Shown one piece after another: positions 53,161 to 62,737 of a stretch of 64,000 bases of DNA (its first letter is position 1; every line of letters starts with the position of its first letter). The notes beneath the pieces were generated by a model, which worked only from the letters and a program-made list of their open reading frames with translations, was not told the DNA's origin and did not search any database. Both the position numbers and the translations under genes were made by a program. Origin of the DNA: Oceanobacillus limi (GTDB lineage: Bacteria > Bacillota > Bacilli > Bacillales > Amphibacillaceae). Location: assembly GCF_900111445.1 (NCBI RefSeq), contig NZ_FOHE01000003.1, forward strand, positions 187,729-251,728, in the 5' to 3' direction.

Positions 53161-53663
53161 CGGGCTGCCTCCAACTTCAACAAACCTTAATGTAATTTAT
53201 TATAGTGGCAATTTTTCTATTAATCTAGTCATTTCTTTAAAAATGTGTTAATATAGTATTTAATTAAATTTTTCTATTAATTTCGAATATCGTAAAAATA
53301 GCTAATTTTGCCCCTCGTTTTTTATGGGTATGAAGATCCTTGCCTTGGAAAGTTCAACTAAATAAATAGATTTGGGCGAAGGATGAACTCCCTAAAAATA
53401 TTGATTCGCTTATCAACATAATCTGTTGGTATGAATAAGCCTCACGGATGAAGATTCACTTATAGGAGTTATGCAATGATGAGGAATATAAGAATGTTTT
53501 CCCATCATTTCAAATACAACTACACATACTCGCAGTCGTAAATGTGGGGACTGTTTGGGTACAGGAGGGGATAATTTTTAAATTTTACGTTTATTCATAA
53601 ATAGTAGTCATTAAAATGTTTGAATATTCAACTAAATACGATGTATAACAAGGGGGAAATTTT
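53161..53663 (+). other. Gene-free leader region upstream of oppA
   Basis: About 500 bp of A+T-rich DNA. TTAATATAGTATTTA-type promoter-like words occur near 53250-53270. I checked for T-box and riboswitch signatures and found none. Nothing else here is supported. Confidence 0.5.
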
Positions 53664-55343
53664 GTGAAGAAATTTATCTTTTTTCTATTCGTGGCTGCTT
53701 TTATGATTTTTGCAGCTGGATGTGGTTTTGACAATGGTTCCGAAGATGCAACATCTGATAATGAGGACACAACATCGGAAAATGATACCAATAATGAAAA
53801 TTCGGAATCAGAAGGGGATACAAGTGGAGAGAAAGTAATCAACCTAACGCAAACAGCAGATATTCCAACGTTAGATTCCGCGCATGCTCATGATGGGATT
53901 GCGTTTACTGTACTGAACAATGTAAATGAAGGACTGTATCGTGGCAATGAAAATCATAATCCGGAGTTAGCAATGGCTGAGGATCATCAAATTAGCGAGG
54001 ATGGAACCGTTCACACGTTTACGCTTCGTGATGCACAGTGGAGTAATGGAGATCCAGTAACAGCACATGACTTCGAATATTCATGGAAGCGCATTTTTGA
54101 AGTGGTTGGTCATTACAATGTCATGTTTGAAACAGCAGGAATCGAGAATGCTTCTGCTATCATTGATGGTGAAAAATCACCAGATGAACTAGGGGTAGTG
54201 GCAGAAGATGATAAGACATTAGTTGTCACGCTTGAGGGACCAAATGCTTTATTTACTCAACTACTAACCTTCCCAGTCTTCTTACCACAAAATCAAGCAT
54301 TTGTTGAAGAAATGGGAGACGGTTATGGAGTAGAAGCCGAAAATATTTTATTTAATGGACCATTTGTTTTAGATTCTTGGCAGCATGACCAAGGGTGGAC
54401 GTATAAAAAGAATCCTAACTATTGGGATGCTGACGCTGTAAATGTCGATGAAATAAACGTGAATGTCGTAAAAGAAACATCCACAGGAGTTAACTTATGG
54501 GAAACAGAAGCGGTAGATCGAATTTTATTATCCTCTGCATATGTTGATGAATTTCAAAGTGATGAAAGCTTTAACACAGAGGTAAGACCATCGATTGTAT
54601 TTATGCGTTTCAACCATAACCTAGAACAATTCCAAAACGCCAATATCCGCCAAGCAATTGATATGGCAATTGATAAAAAAGGGTTAACAGATACGATTTT
54701 AAATAATGGTTCTGTGCCGCTTTATTCATTAGTACCTTATGAATTCTCTTATTCTCCAGATGAAGAGAAGGACTTCCGAGAATTAAATGGAGAATTTAAT
54801 CAGGGATCCGTAGAAGAAGCACAAGAGCTATGGGAGGAAGGTCTTTCGGAAATTGGTAGTGACGGATTTGAGGTTGCGCTAACGGTAGCTGATGATGAGA
54901 ATCATGTGAAAAGTGCAGAATACCTAAAAAATCAGCTTGAGACCAATTTACCGGGATTAACTCTAGAAATTAAAACCGTACCATTTGAGGCACGCCTTGA
55001 GCAAGAAAAAGCAGTTGAATATGATATGGTTGTTTCCACTTGGGGTCCAGACTATAGTGATCCAATGACTTATATTGACATGTGGGTGACAGATGGACCA
55101 GCAAACCGTATGGATTACTCTGATGAAACATTCGATCAATTAGTAGCTGATGCTAAAGTAGAAACCGATGCAGCAACTCGCTATCAATTAATGTTAGATG
55201 CAGAGAAACAATTACTTGATGAAATGCATATTGCTCCATTATATCAACGTGCTGATTCATTACTTACACGTACAAACATCAAAGGTTTAGTTCGTCATCC
55301 TGCTGCACCAGAATATGAGTATAAATGGATAGATGTAGAATAA
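53664..55343 (+). CDS. oppA: Oligopeptide-binding lipoprotein of an Opp ABC transporter
   Basis: 559 residues with a GTG start after AAGGGGGAAAT. Signal peptide with lipobox FAAGC (~18-22) and an acidic Ser/Asn/Glu linker, then the SBP_bac_5 fold (DIPTLDSAHAHDGIAFTVLNNVNEGLYRGNENHNPELA; TFTLRDAQWSNGDPVTAHDFEYSWKRIFE; PDYSDPMTYIDMW). It delivers peptides to OppBCDF, encoded downstream. The terminator at 55356 sets it apart as a strongly expressed first gene. Confidence 0.93.
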   Translation: MKKFIFFLFVAAFMIFAAGCGFDNGSEDATSDNEDTTSENDTNNENSESEGDTSGEKVINLTQTADIPTLDSAHAHDGIAFTVLNNVNEGLYRGNENHNPELAMAEDHQISEDGTVHTFTLRDAQWSNGDPVTAHDFEYSWKRIFEVVGHYNVMFETAGIENASAIIDGEKSPDELGVVAEDDKTLVVTLEGPNALFTQLLTFPVFLPQNQAFVEEMGDGYGVEAENILFNGPFVLDSWQHDQGWTYKKNPNYWDADAVNVDEINVNVVKETSTGVNLWETEAVDRILLSSAYVDEFQSDESFNTEVRPSIVFMRFNHNLEQFQNANIRQAIDMAIDKKGLTDTILNNGSVPLYSLVPYEFSYSPDEEKDFRELNGEFNQGSVEEAQELWEEGLSEIGSDGFEVALTVADDENHVKSAEYLKNQLETNLPGLTLEIKTVPFEARLEQEKAVEYDMVVSTWGPDYSDPMTYIDMWVTDGPANRMDYSDETFDQLVADAKVETDAATRYQLMLDAEKQLLDEMHIAPLYQRADSLLTRTNIKGLVRHPAAPEYEYKWIDVE

Positions 55344-55355
55344 TTTGATGTGATT

Positions 55356-55387
55356 AAGGGGATGCGTGTGGTTGCATCCCCTTTTTG
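55356..55387 (+). terminator. Attenuating terminator between oppA and oppB
   Basis: AAGGGGATGC (55356-55365) pairs perfectly with GCATCCCCTT (55374-55383), followed by T's. Confidence 0.85.
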
Positions 55388-55462
55388 ATTTATTCCGCAC
55401 GTGAATCAAAACTCCACATTGGTAGTAGAGCAGCAAAAATAAGCATATTGTGAGGTGAGCGT

Positions 55463-56404
55463 ATGGTCAAATTTGTAATCCAACGTCTAGGTTACATGGT
55501 AGTAACGTTATTAATTATTATTACGATTACGTTCTTTTTGATGCAGTTATTACCTGGTACTCCATTTAGCAATCCTGAAAAATTAAGTGATCGACAGCTT
55601 GAAGTGATGAATGCGAAATATGGCCTGGACAAGCCTTTGGCAATCCAATACTTTACATATTTAGGAAACCTAATTCAGGGCGACCTTGGTGTTTCGTTTC
55701 AGTCTCAAGGACGAACCGTTAATGCAATGATTGGGGAGCGCATTGGTCCGTCAGCCTTAATAGGTGGGCAAGGTGTTGTCATTGGTCTTATTTTAGGACT
55801 GATATTAGGAGTTATTTCTGCCTTAAAGCATAATACGATTTTCGATTATGGCGCAGTATTTATAGCGGTTCTTGGTATGTCTATTCCGTCCTTCGTATTT
55901 GCAGCACTCATGCAGTATTACATCGGGGTGCAATGGGGATTACTTCCAGCTGCATTATGGAAGGATTATAGTTATTCGATCATGCCGTCCTTGGCATTAT
56001 CGGTACTCGTCATTGCAACTGTCGCCCGATTTATTCGGTCCGAAATGCTAGAAGTTCTAGGACAGGACTATGTGAATACGGCAAGAGCGAAGGGAATCAA
56101 AGAGGTCACCGTTATTCTTCGCCACGTACTCCGCAATGCGTTGATTCCGGTAGTTACAGTTTTAGGGCCATTAGCAGTAAGTATCATGACAGGAACACTC
56201 GTTATTGAAAAAATCTTTGCTGTTCCTGGGTTAGGGGAACAGTTTACACTGTCTATTCTCGTAAATGACTATAGTGTCATCTTGGGGATTACATTGTTTT
56301 ATAGTGCCTTATTTATATTTGTGATATTTATTGTAGATATATTATACGGAATTTTAGACCCACGAATTAGCATCGGAGGAGGGAAGAAAGATGGCACATC
56401 ATAA
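55463..56404 (+). CDS. oppB: Oligopeptide ABC transporter permease
   Basis: 313 residues, six TM segments; N-terminal FVIQRLGYMVVTLLIIITITFFLMQLLPGTPF and EAA loop YVNTARAKGIKEVTVILRHVLRNALIPVVTVLGPLA are characteristic. The stop overlaps oppC by 14 nt. Confidence 0.94.
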   Translation: MVKFVIQRLGYMVVTLLIIITITFFLMQLLPGTPFSNPEKLSDRQLEVMNAKYGLDKPLAIQYFTYLGNLIQGDLGVSFQSQGRTVNAMIGERIGPSALIGGQGVVIGLILGLILGVISALKHNTIFDYGAVFIAVLGMSIPSFVFAALMQYYIGVQWGLLPAALWKDYSYSIMPSLALSVLVIATVARFIRSEMLEVLGQDYVNTARAKGIKEVTVILRHVLRNALIPVVTVLGPLAVSIMTGTLVIEKIFAVPGLGEQFTLSILVNDYSVILGITLFYSALFIFVIFIVDILYGILDPRISIGGGKKDGTS

Positions 56405-57401
56405 ACCTGAAATTACCGATGATCTATTTGTACACGAACCTCTCGAGGAAGGAAAAGCAGAAGAATTAGCTGGAACTCCCTCTAATTTTTGGGTAGAAGC
56501 CGCAAAGCGGTTACTGAAAAATAAAGGTGCAATAATGGGGCTTATTACCATTATTATAATAGCAATTTTAGCTCTGGTTGGGCCGCTCATGAACCAATAC
56601 GATTATCAAGATCAAGATCTAATTCGTTCTAACTTACCTCCACTGGTTACAGGTATGGAATGGATGGGCTTTAACGGAGAGGATTCCCACGGTACGAATG
56701 TGTACGCTGAAAGAGAAGTTACCGATGCTCCAGCTTGGTTTGGTACGGATGAATTTGGCCGTGATTTATGGACAAGGGTTTGGAAAGGAACGCAAATTTC
56801 CTTGTTTATCGCGCTAACAGCAGCATTTTTGGACCTCGTGATCGGTGTTATTTATGGTGGTGTTTCTGCTTTTTACGGTGGGCGAGTAGATAATGTCATG
56901 CAGCGGATTGTGGAGATACTAGTCGGGATACCGAATTTAATCCTTATTATCTTGTTTATTTTAATTTTGGATCCAGGAATCACGTCAATTATTTTAGCAA
57001 TGGTCATTACCGGCTGGGTAAATATGTCGCGGATTGTTCGAGGACAGGTTTTGCAATTGAAAGGTCAGGAGTTTGTTCTTGCGTCCCGTGCTTTAGGTGC
57101 ATCCAATAAGCGTTTGATGTGGAAGCATCTCATCCCAAATGTCATGGGACCAATTATTGTTACGTTAATGTTTACCATTCCAACAGCAATTTTCTTTGAA
57201 GCATTTCTAAGCTTCATTGGACTTGGGTTGCAGCCACCTCTTGCGTCATTAGGTACGTTGATTGAGGATGGTTATCAAGAAATGAGATTTTTCTCATACA
57301 AGCTTATCTTCCCAGCCATTATTATTAGTGCGATTATGATAAGTTTTAACGTTTTAGGGGACGGCCTTCGAGATGCATTAGATCCTAAAATGAGAAAATA
57401 A
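56391..57401 (+). CDS. oppC: Oligopeptide ABC transporter permease
   Basis: 336 residues; OppC N-terminal cytoplasmic extension (SNFWVEAAKRLLKNKGAIMGLITIIIIAILALVGP), FGTDEFGRDLWTRVWKGTQISLFIAL, and EAA loop FVLASRALGASNKRLMWKHLIPNVMGPIIV. Forms the channel with OppB. Confidence 0.94.
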   Translation: MAHHKPEITDDLFVHEPLEEGKAEELAGTPSNFWVEAAKRLLKNKGAIMGLITIIIIAILALVGPLMNQYDYQDQDLIRSNLPPLVTGMEWMGFNGEDSHGTNVYAEREVTDAPAWFGTDEFGRDLWTRVWKGTQISLFIALTAAFLDLVIGVIYGGVSAFYGGRVDNVMQRIVEILVGIPNLILIILFILILDPGITSIILAMVITGWVNMSRIVRGQVLQLKGQEFVLASRALGASNKRLMWKHLIPNVMGPIIVTLMFTIPTAIFFEAFLSFIGLGLQPPLASLGTLIEDGYQEMRFFSYKLIFPAIIISAIMISFNVLGDGLRDALDPKMRK

Positions 57402-57416
57402 CAGAGGAGGACAACC

Positions 57417-58454
57417 ATGACTGATGCGATTTTATCCGTTGAAAATTTAGACGTATCTTTCCAGTCACACAATGGCCTAATCCGAGCGGTGCGTGGTGTT
57501 AATTTTGACCTGAAGAAGGGAGAAACACTAGCCATTGTTGGGGAATCTGGTTCCGGTAAGTCTGTAACAGCAAAAAGCATTATGCAGTTGCTACCGAAAA
57601 AGACTACGGTTATTAATAACGGTTCCATTGTTTATGAAGGAGAAGATCTTTTAACATACAATAAAAAAGAAATAGAAAAAATTCGTGGGTCGGAAATATC
57701 GATGGTTTTCCAGGATCCGATGACTTCTTTGAATCCTACGATGAAAATTGGAAAACAAGTGATGGAAGGAATTATAAAGCATCAAGATGTAAGTAAAAAA
57801 GAAGCAATCACAAAAGCAAAGGAATTGCTCGAGTTAGTAGGAATTCCCAATGCTGAGGATCGGATGAGTTCCTATCCGCATGAATTTTCTGGAGGAATGA
57901 GGCAACGGGTTGTTATCGCGATGGCTTTAGCCTGTGATCCGAAAGTTTTGATTGCAGATGAGCCGACTACTGCACTTGATGTAACGATCCAGGCACAAAT
58001 ACTAGATTTGATGAAAGATATCCAGAAGAAAACCGGAACATCTATTTTGATTATTACCCATGACCTTGGTGTCGTTGTGAATATGGCACAGCGTATTGCG
58101 GTAATGTACGCGGGGCAAATTGTAGAAACGGGAACATTGGAGGAGTTGTTCTATGAATCGAATCACCCCTATACATGGGGGTTGTTGCAGTCGATGCCAA
58201 AATTACACCAGGATCGATCGGTACCACTTATTCCAATTTCAGGATCACCACCAGATGTAAGTCAGTTGCATGATGGGTGCCCGTTTGCTGCTCGTTGTCC
58301 ATATGTGATGAAGGTATGTCATAGCCATATGCCAGATCAATCGAAGCTTTCTGAAACTCATTCTGTTGCTTGTTGGTTGCAGGATGAACGAGCTCCTCGT
58401 GTTGAAAAGCCTGACCTAGGAGGGGAAACAGTTGATAGAACAGAAACTAGTTGA
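57417..58454 (+). CDS. oppD: Oligopeptide ABC transporter ATPase
   Basis: 345 residues. Walker A GESGSGKS, signature FSGGMRQRVVIAMAL, Walker B VLIADEPTTALDV, and the C-terminal oligopeptide/dipeptide extension with the Cys cluster CPFAARCPYVMKVC. AGAGGAGG precedes the ATG. The 3' end overlaps oppF by 23 nt. Confidence 0.95.
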   Translation: MTDAILSVENLDVSFQSHNGLIRAVRGVNFDLKKGETLAIVGESGSGKSVTAKSIMQLLPKKTTVINNGSIVYEGEDLLTYNKKEIEKIRGSEISMVFQDPMTSLNPTMKIGKQVMEGIIKHQDVSKKEAITKAKELLELVGIPNAEDRMSSYPHEFSGGMRQRVVIAMALACDPKVLIADEPTTALDVTIQAQILDLMKDIQKKTGTSILIITHDLGVVVNMAQRIAVMYAGQIVETGTLEELFYESNHPYTWGLLQSMPKLHQDRSVPLIPISGSPPDVSQLHDGCPFAARCPYVMKVCHSHMPDQSKLSETHSVACWLQDERAPRVEKPDLGGETVDRTETS

Positions 58455-59391
58455 AGTTAAAAACCTAAAAAAGCATTTTAAAGTGGGCAAAAAACAGCTG
58501 AAAGCCGTCGATGATGTGACGTTTGATATTTATGAAGGAGAAACATTAGGGCTTGTGGGCGAATCGGGTTGTGGAAAATCAACGATTGGGAGAACCATAC
58601 TTAACCTCTATCACGCATCAGGTGGGGATGTGCTGTACAAAGGGAAAAATCTACAGGAAAAGTTAACTCCTAAGGAAGAAAAGCAGTATCAAGAAAAAAT
58701 GCAAATGATTTTCCAAGATCCCTATTCTTCATTAGACCCAAGATCTACCGTTTTAGACATTGTTAGTGAAGGATTGCGGATTCACCGTCCCAAGATGATG
58801 AAAAAAGAGCTGAGTGAACGAGTTTATGAGTTACTAGAATTAGTAGGACTTTCGAAAAATCATGCCAAACGCTATCCGCATGAATTTAGTGGTGGGCAAA
58901 GGCAACGGATTGGAATTGCTCGTTCCTTGGCAGTGAATCCAGAATTTATTATAGCGGACGAGCCTATTGCAGCCTTGGATGTTTCTATCCAAGCACAGGT
59001 AGTTAATCTATTAAAAGAGCTGCAACGAGATCGAGGGTTAACGTATTTATTCATTGCACATGATCTATCGATGGTAAAATATATTAGTGATCGGGTTGCG
59101 GTCATGTATTTAGGGAAAATGGTGGAGCTGACGACAAGTGAGGAATTGTATCAAGATCCATTGCATCCGTATACGAAGGCGCTGATGTCTGCTGTTCCGA
59201 TACCGGATCCTCGTATTGAGCAGCAACGGGAGCGAATTATCCTTACAGGGGATCTACCTAGTCCAATGAATCCTCCAAGTGGGTGCAGCTTCCGTACTAG
59301 GTGTCCGTTAGCTAAAGATATTTGTGCAGAAGTAGCGCCGGAGTGGAAAGAAGTGAAAAAAGGACACCATGTTGCGTGTCACCTTTATTAG
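58432..59391 (+). CDS. oppF: Oligopeptide ABC transporter ATPase
   Basis: 319 residues, TTG start with TAGGAGGGG upstream inside oppD. Walker A GESGCGKST, signature FSGGQRQRIGIARSL, Walker B FIIADEPIAALDV, C-terminal CSFRTRCPLAKDIC. Completes an OppABCDF set. The following genes suggest uptake of peptides that contain D-amino acids. Confidence 0.95.
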   Translation: MIEQKLVEVKNLKKHFKVGKKQLKAVDDVTFDIYEGETLGLVGESGCGKSTIGRTILNLYHASGGDVLYKGKNLQEKLTPKEEKQYQEKMQMIFQDPYSSLDPRSTVLDIVSEGLRIHRPKMMKKELSERVYELLELVGLSKNHAKRYPHEFSGGQRQRIGIARSLAVNPEFIIADEPIAALDVSIQAQVVNLLKELQRDRGLTYLFIAHDLSMVKYISDRVAVMYLGKMVELTTSEELYQDPLHPYTKALMSAVPIPDPRIEQQRERIILTGDLPSPMNPPSGCSFRTRCPLAKDICAEVAPEWKEVKKGHHVACHLY

Positions 59392-59470
59392 GGGAAGGTG
59401 AGGAGTGCAGAAGGTTTCCAATGCAAGAATGAATCCAAATCTGCTATCATATATACAAACACAGAACAAA

Positions 59471-59500
59471 GTTGTTAGATTCATAATCTAACAGCTTTTT
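59471..59500 (+). terminator. Intrinsic terminator after oppF
   Basis: GTTGTTAGATT (59471-59481) pairs with AATCTAACAGC (59485-59495) and is followed by TTTTTC. Read-through into the M20 gene may be partial. Confidence 0.8.
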
Positions 59501-59525
59501 CTTTAGACCGTGTTGGAGGAGAGAA

Positions 59526-59605
59526 GGTGCCAGGCACCGACAAACAGAAAGGGGTTTTCAATGATGACAACGAATTCGGGAGAAAAACAATCGGTGCCTG
59601 GCACC
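59526..59605. repeat. Inverted family A pair flanking a ribosome site and start codon
   Basis: GGTGCCAGGCACCGA (59526-59540) and its exact complement TCGGTGCCTGGCACC (59591-59605). The 50 nt between them hold AAAGGGG and the ATG of the M20 gene; the second arm is translated. Confidence 0.88.
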
Positions 59606-60724
59606 GATTGGGGCACCGATTGGGAAGATGTATTTCACCATTTGCACCGGAATCCTGAGGTGAGTTGGGAGGAGTATGGTACTACGGAATATATTCGTGG
59701 GTTGTTTGAGGGTTGTGATGATTGTACGATCACGACGTTTGAGGATAGTCCTGGTTTGGTAATTGAGGTTGGAAGTGGGAAGCCGGTTGTTGCATTACGA
59801 GCGGATATGGATGCTTTATGGCAGGAGGTAGATGGTACTTTTCAAGCTAATCATTCTTGTGGCCATGATGCCCATATGACAATTGCCATCGAAACGTTAC
59901 GCAACCTATTAGCTTCAAATCTTTCGAGTAATCTAGGAACCTATCGATTTATTTTCCAACCAGCAGAGGAAAAAGGTACGGGTGCATTGGCATATGTAGA
60001 AAAAGGAATTGTGGATGATGTTGACTTTTTATATGGCATGCATTTACGCCCTATTCAAGAACTTGCCCATGGCCAATTTGCACCAGCCATTCAGCATGGC
60101 GCTGCGCGTTTTCTTAAAGGAACGATACGTGGAGAGGATGCTCATGGAGCTAGACCACACTTGAATGCAAATGCCATTCAGGTTGGCAGTGAGCTTGTCC
60201 AGCAGTTAAATAATATTCATTTGGATCCGATGATACCGTATACCGTGAAAATGACGAAGTTCCATGCCGGTGGAGATAGTGCCAATATCATACCTGGAAG
60301 TGCGTCATTTTCATTGGATGTACGTGCACAAACAAATGAGGTCATGGCTGCATTAACCGATAAAATTGAAAACGTAGCAAAAATGCTTGCCGATTATCAT
60401 GGAGTGGAAATTGACTTAGAGATCGGTGCCAATATAGCGGCAGCGGTGATTAACGATGAGGCAATCTCCAACATGGAAAAGTCGATTAAAGATTCGGTTG
60501 GAGAATCGAAATTAGCTCCAATGATTACAACAACTGGTGGCGATGACTTTCATTTTTATACGATTAAACGTCCGGATCTTAAAGCAACGATGCTTGCGAT
60601 TGGTTGTGATCTTAAGCCTGGCCTTCACCATCCGAATATGACGTTTAAACATGAAGCTATTCCAGAAGCTGCGCAAGTTTTAACGCAAGCTCTCATCCAT
60701 ACAGCAGAGAATTTTTCATCATAA
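59561..60724 (+). CDS. M20-family N-acyl-amino-acid amidohydrolase; probable N-succinyl-L-amino acid desuccinylase
   Basis: 387 residues from ATG 59561 (AAAGGGG upstream). Metal motifs of the aminoacylase/hippuricase group: ALRADMDALW, NHSCGHDAHMT, FQPAEEKGTGA, GMHLRP, and a C-terminal GLHHPNMTFKHEAIP. Residues ~12-22 (SVPGTDWGTDW) are encoded by a family A repeat inserted near the 5' end. Normal family members begin near the segment WEDVFHHLHRNPEVSW. Together with the next two genes it fits the L-specific desuccinylase of the D- to L-amino-acid pathway. Confidence 0.85.
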   Translation: MMTTNSGEKQSVPGTDWGTDWEDVFHHLHRNPEVSWEEYGTTEYIRGLFEGCDDCTITTFEDSPGLVIEVGSGKPVVALRADMDALWQEVDGTFQANHSCGHDAHMTIAIETLRNLLASNLSSNLGTYRFIFQPAEEKGTGALAYVEKGIVDDVDFLYGMHLRPIQELAHGQFAPAIQHGAARFLKGTIRGEDAHGARPHLNANAIQVGSELVQQLNNIHLDPMIPYTVKMTKFHAGGDSANIIPGSASFSLDVRAQTNEVMAALTDKIENVAKMLADYHGVEIDLEIGANIAAAVINDEAISNMEKSIKDSVGESKLAPMITTTGGDDFHFYTIKRPDLKATMLAIGCDLKPGLHHPNMTFKHEAIPEAAQVLTQALIHTAENFSS

Positions 60725-60736
60725 GGGGGAAGTACA

Positions 60737-61522
60737 GTGGGAATACAGATCAGAAGACTAACAACGATAGAAGAATTATATCAAATGGCAGAAGTGGAGG
60801 AAGCAGTATGGGTGGCACCTCCGACTCCAATCCATCAAACCTATACAGCTTCCTATAATGGCGGACTCATGCTTGGGGCTTTTGATGGCGATAAAATGAT
60901 TGGTTTTCAGTATAGCTTTGCAGGATTTGATGGAAAAAAACCATACCTTTGCTCGCATATGCTTGGAATTTTACCAGCGTACCGTGGCAGGGGGCTTGGC
61001 GTGAAAATGAAACAAAAACAAGCTGAGGTTGCACGAGAAATGGGCTATGAAATGATGACCTGGACATTTGATCCACTGGAGAGTTTAAATGCTTATCTTA
61101 ATTTACACAAGCTAGGCGGGGTTGGTGCTGCCTATAAAGTGAATCATTATGGAATGATGGATGATGGGTTAAATACTGGCTTGCCGACCGATCGAATTCA
61201 AATTGAGTGGTGGTTTAATGAAGAAAATCTATCGTACGACGCTGATGCGTTAGCTGAAGAGAACTTGCTGCTTGAAGTTAACTCCAAAGGGGAGCCGGTA
61301 AAAACAAAACATTTTACCGATAAATTAGACCATGAAAAAGATTTCTGGTTTGTAGCGGTTCCTTCCAGTTTTCAGCAATTGAAAAAACGTAATCAGGAGC
61401 TTGCTATTGTCTGGCGGTATGAAACGAGAGAGGTATTTCAAGCCCTTTTTCATCATGGATATAAAGCAACGGATTTGGTACGTCATGAAGGGGCAAGCTA
61501 TTATTACTTTACAAAAAAATAG
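60737..61522 (+). CDS. GNAT-superfamily acyltransferase (COG3375 type); probable D-amino acid N-succinyltransferase
   Basis: 261 residues: IQIRRLTTIEELYQMAEVEEAVW, then the acyl-CoA-binding motif HMLGILPAYRGRGLGVKMKQKQAEVAREMGYEMMTWTFDPLESLNAYLNLHKLGGVGAAYKVNHYG and a C-terminal extension. Proteins of this type sit next to N-acylamino-acid racemases and were linked in Geobacillus to succinyl-CoA:D-amino acid N-succinyltransferase activity. GTG start 60737, 12 nt after the M20 gene, with AAGGGGGAAG. Confidence 0.8.
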   Translation: MGIQIRRLTTIEELYQMAEVEEAVWVAPPTPIHQTYTASYNGGLMLGAFDGDKMIGFQYSFAGFDGKKPYLCSHMLGILPAYRGRGLGVKMKQKQAEVAREMGYEMMTWTFDPLESLNAYLNLHKLGGVGAAYKVNHYGMMDDGLNTGLPTDRIQIEWWFNEENLSYDADALAEENLLLEVNSKGEPVKTKHFTDKLDHEKDFWFVAVPSSFQQLKKRNQELAIVWRYETREVFQALFHHGYKATDLVRHEGASYYYFTKK

Positions 61523-61537
61523 GTGGGGGAACGAAAA

Positions 61538-62653
61538 ATGGCAATTCCAATGGAAAAGTTAATTATTCGTCGGTTAAAAATGCGTTTGAATGACCCTTTT
61601 ACAACTAGCTTTGGAACGATGCAGGAAAAGGAGTTTTTCATTTCGGAAATAGTTGACCGTAATGGGAATCGCGGATTTGGTGAGTCGGTAGCATTTACGG
61701 CTCCGTGGTATAGTGAAGAGTCGGTCGAGACCAACCGGCATATTATAGAGGATTTTTTAATTGATTTGTTACGAGAAAACAAGGTGGAGCATCCAGATGA
61801 TGTATTAAAGATATTTTCTTCGATTCGTGGAAATAACATGGCAAAGTCAACGTTAGAAGGGGCCGTTTGGGATTTATATGCCAAACGCGAAGATGTCTCC
61901 TTGGCCAAGTTATTAGGTGGAGAAAAAAATCGCATTGATGTTGGGATTAGTATTGGAATTCAATCAACTGTGGAGGATTTGTTGCAAACAATTGAGTATT
62001 ATGTGCGGGAAGGCTACAAACGCATAAAATTGAAAATAAAGCCAGGCTGGGACCTAGATGTGTTACGAGAAGTGCGAAAAAAATTTCCAGAAACACCAAT
62101 CATGGCTGATGCTAATTCCGCCTATACGTTAGATGACTTGGATCATTTGAAAAAATTAGACGATTATAACTTAATGATGATTGAGCAACCTCTAGCACAT
62201 GATGATATTATTGATCATGCCAAGCTGCAAAACGAAATGGAAACACCAATTTGCTTGGATGAAAGTATTCATTCCCTATCCGATGCAAAAAAAGCAGTTG
62301 AGTTAGGAAGCTGTAAGATCATTAATATTAAAATTGGTCGTGTTGGTGGGATCAGTGAGGCTAAGCGAATTCATGACTTTTGCAAAGAACAGGGTGTAGA
62401 TGCTTGGTGTGGAGGGATGTTGGAAGCGGGAGTTGGTCGTGCTCATAACATCGCACTTACAACATTGCCACAGTTTACCATGCCAGGTGACACAGCTGGT
62501 TCCTCCCGTTATTGGGAAAAGGATATTATCAAACCAGAGGTTGTCGTCCAAGACGGTGTCATTCACGTACCGAATAAACCTGGAATTGGATATGAAATCG
62601 ACGACAATGCCTTAGAAACATACACCATCGAAAAGAAAGAATATAAACTATAA
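61538..62653 (+). CDS. menC: N-acylamino-acid racemase / o-succinylbenzoate synthase family enzyme
   Basis: 371 residues from ATG 61538 (AGGTGGGGGA upstream). Enolase-superfamily sites: KxK in [12 protein letters not shown], metal ligands in [14 protein letters not shown] and CLDESIHS, the opposite lysine in [10 protein letters not shown], and [12 protein letters not shown]. The context (no other men genes; desuccinylase and acyltransferase before it) points to N-succinylamino-acid racemase rather than menaquinone synthesis. Family members often do both reactions. Confidence 0.87.
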   Translation: MAIPMEKLIIRRLKMRLNDPFTTSFGTMQEKEFFISEIVDRNGNRGFGESVAFTAPWYSEESVETNRHIIEDFLIDLLRENKVEHPDDVLKIFSSIRGNNMAKSTLEGAVWDLYAKREDVSLAKLLGGEKNRIDVGISIGIQSTVEDLLQTIEYYVREGYKRIKLKIKPGWDLDVLREVRKKFPETPIMADANSAYTLDDLDHLKKLDDYNLMMIEQPLAHDDIIDHAKLQNEMETPICLDESIHSLSDAKKAVELGSCKIINIKIGRVGGISEAKRIHDFCKEQGVDAWCGGMLEAGVGRAHNIALTTLPQFTMPGDTAGSSRYWEKDIIKPEVVVQDGVIHVPNKPGIGYEIDDNALETYTIEKKEYKL

Positions 62654-62674
62654 AAGGTGCCAGGCACCTTTTTT
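62653..62674 (+). terminator. Family A repeat acting as terminator
   Basis: AAAAGGTGCCAGGCACCTTTTTT: the family A core (62656-62668) with complementary A and T flanks forms a hairpin with a T-run right after the racemase stop codon. Confidence 0.75.
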
Positions 62675-62737
62675 GATTCATTTTATTCTTTATTTTATAC
62701 TATATTCTGAATTAACTTAGTTGGGGAGGCTTTTTTT

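Noticed and set aside
53280-53660. Long oppA leader considered as a T-box or riboswitch
   Set aside because: No T-box AGGGTGG-type sequence, no specifier stem and no known aptamer core could be found.
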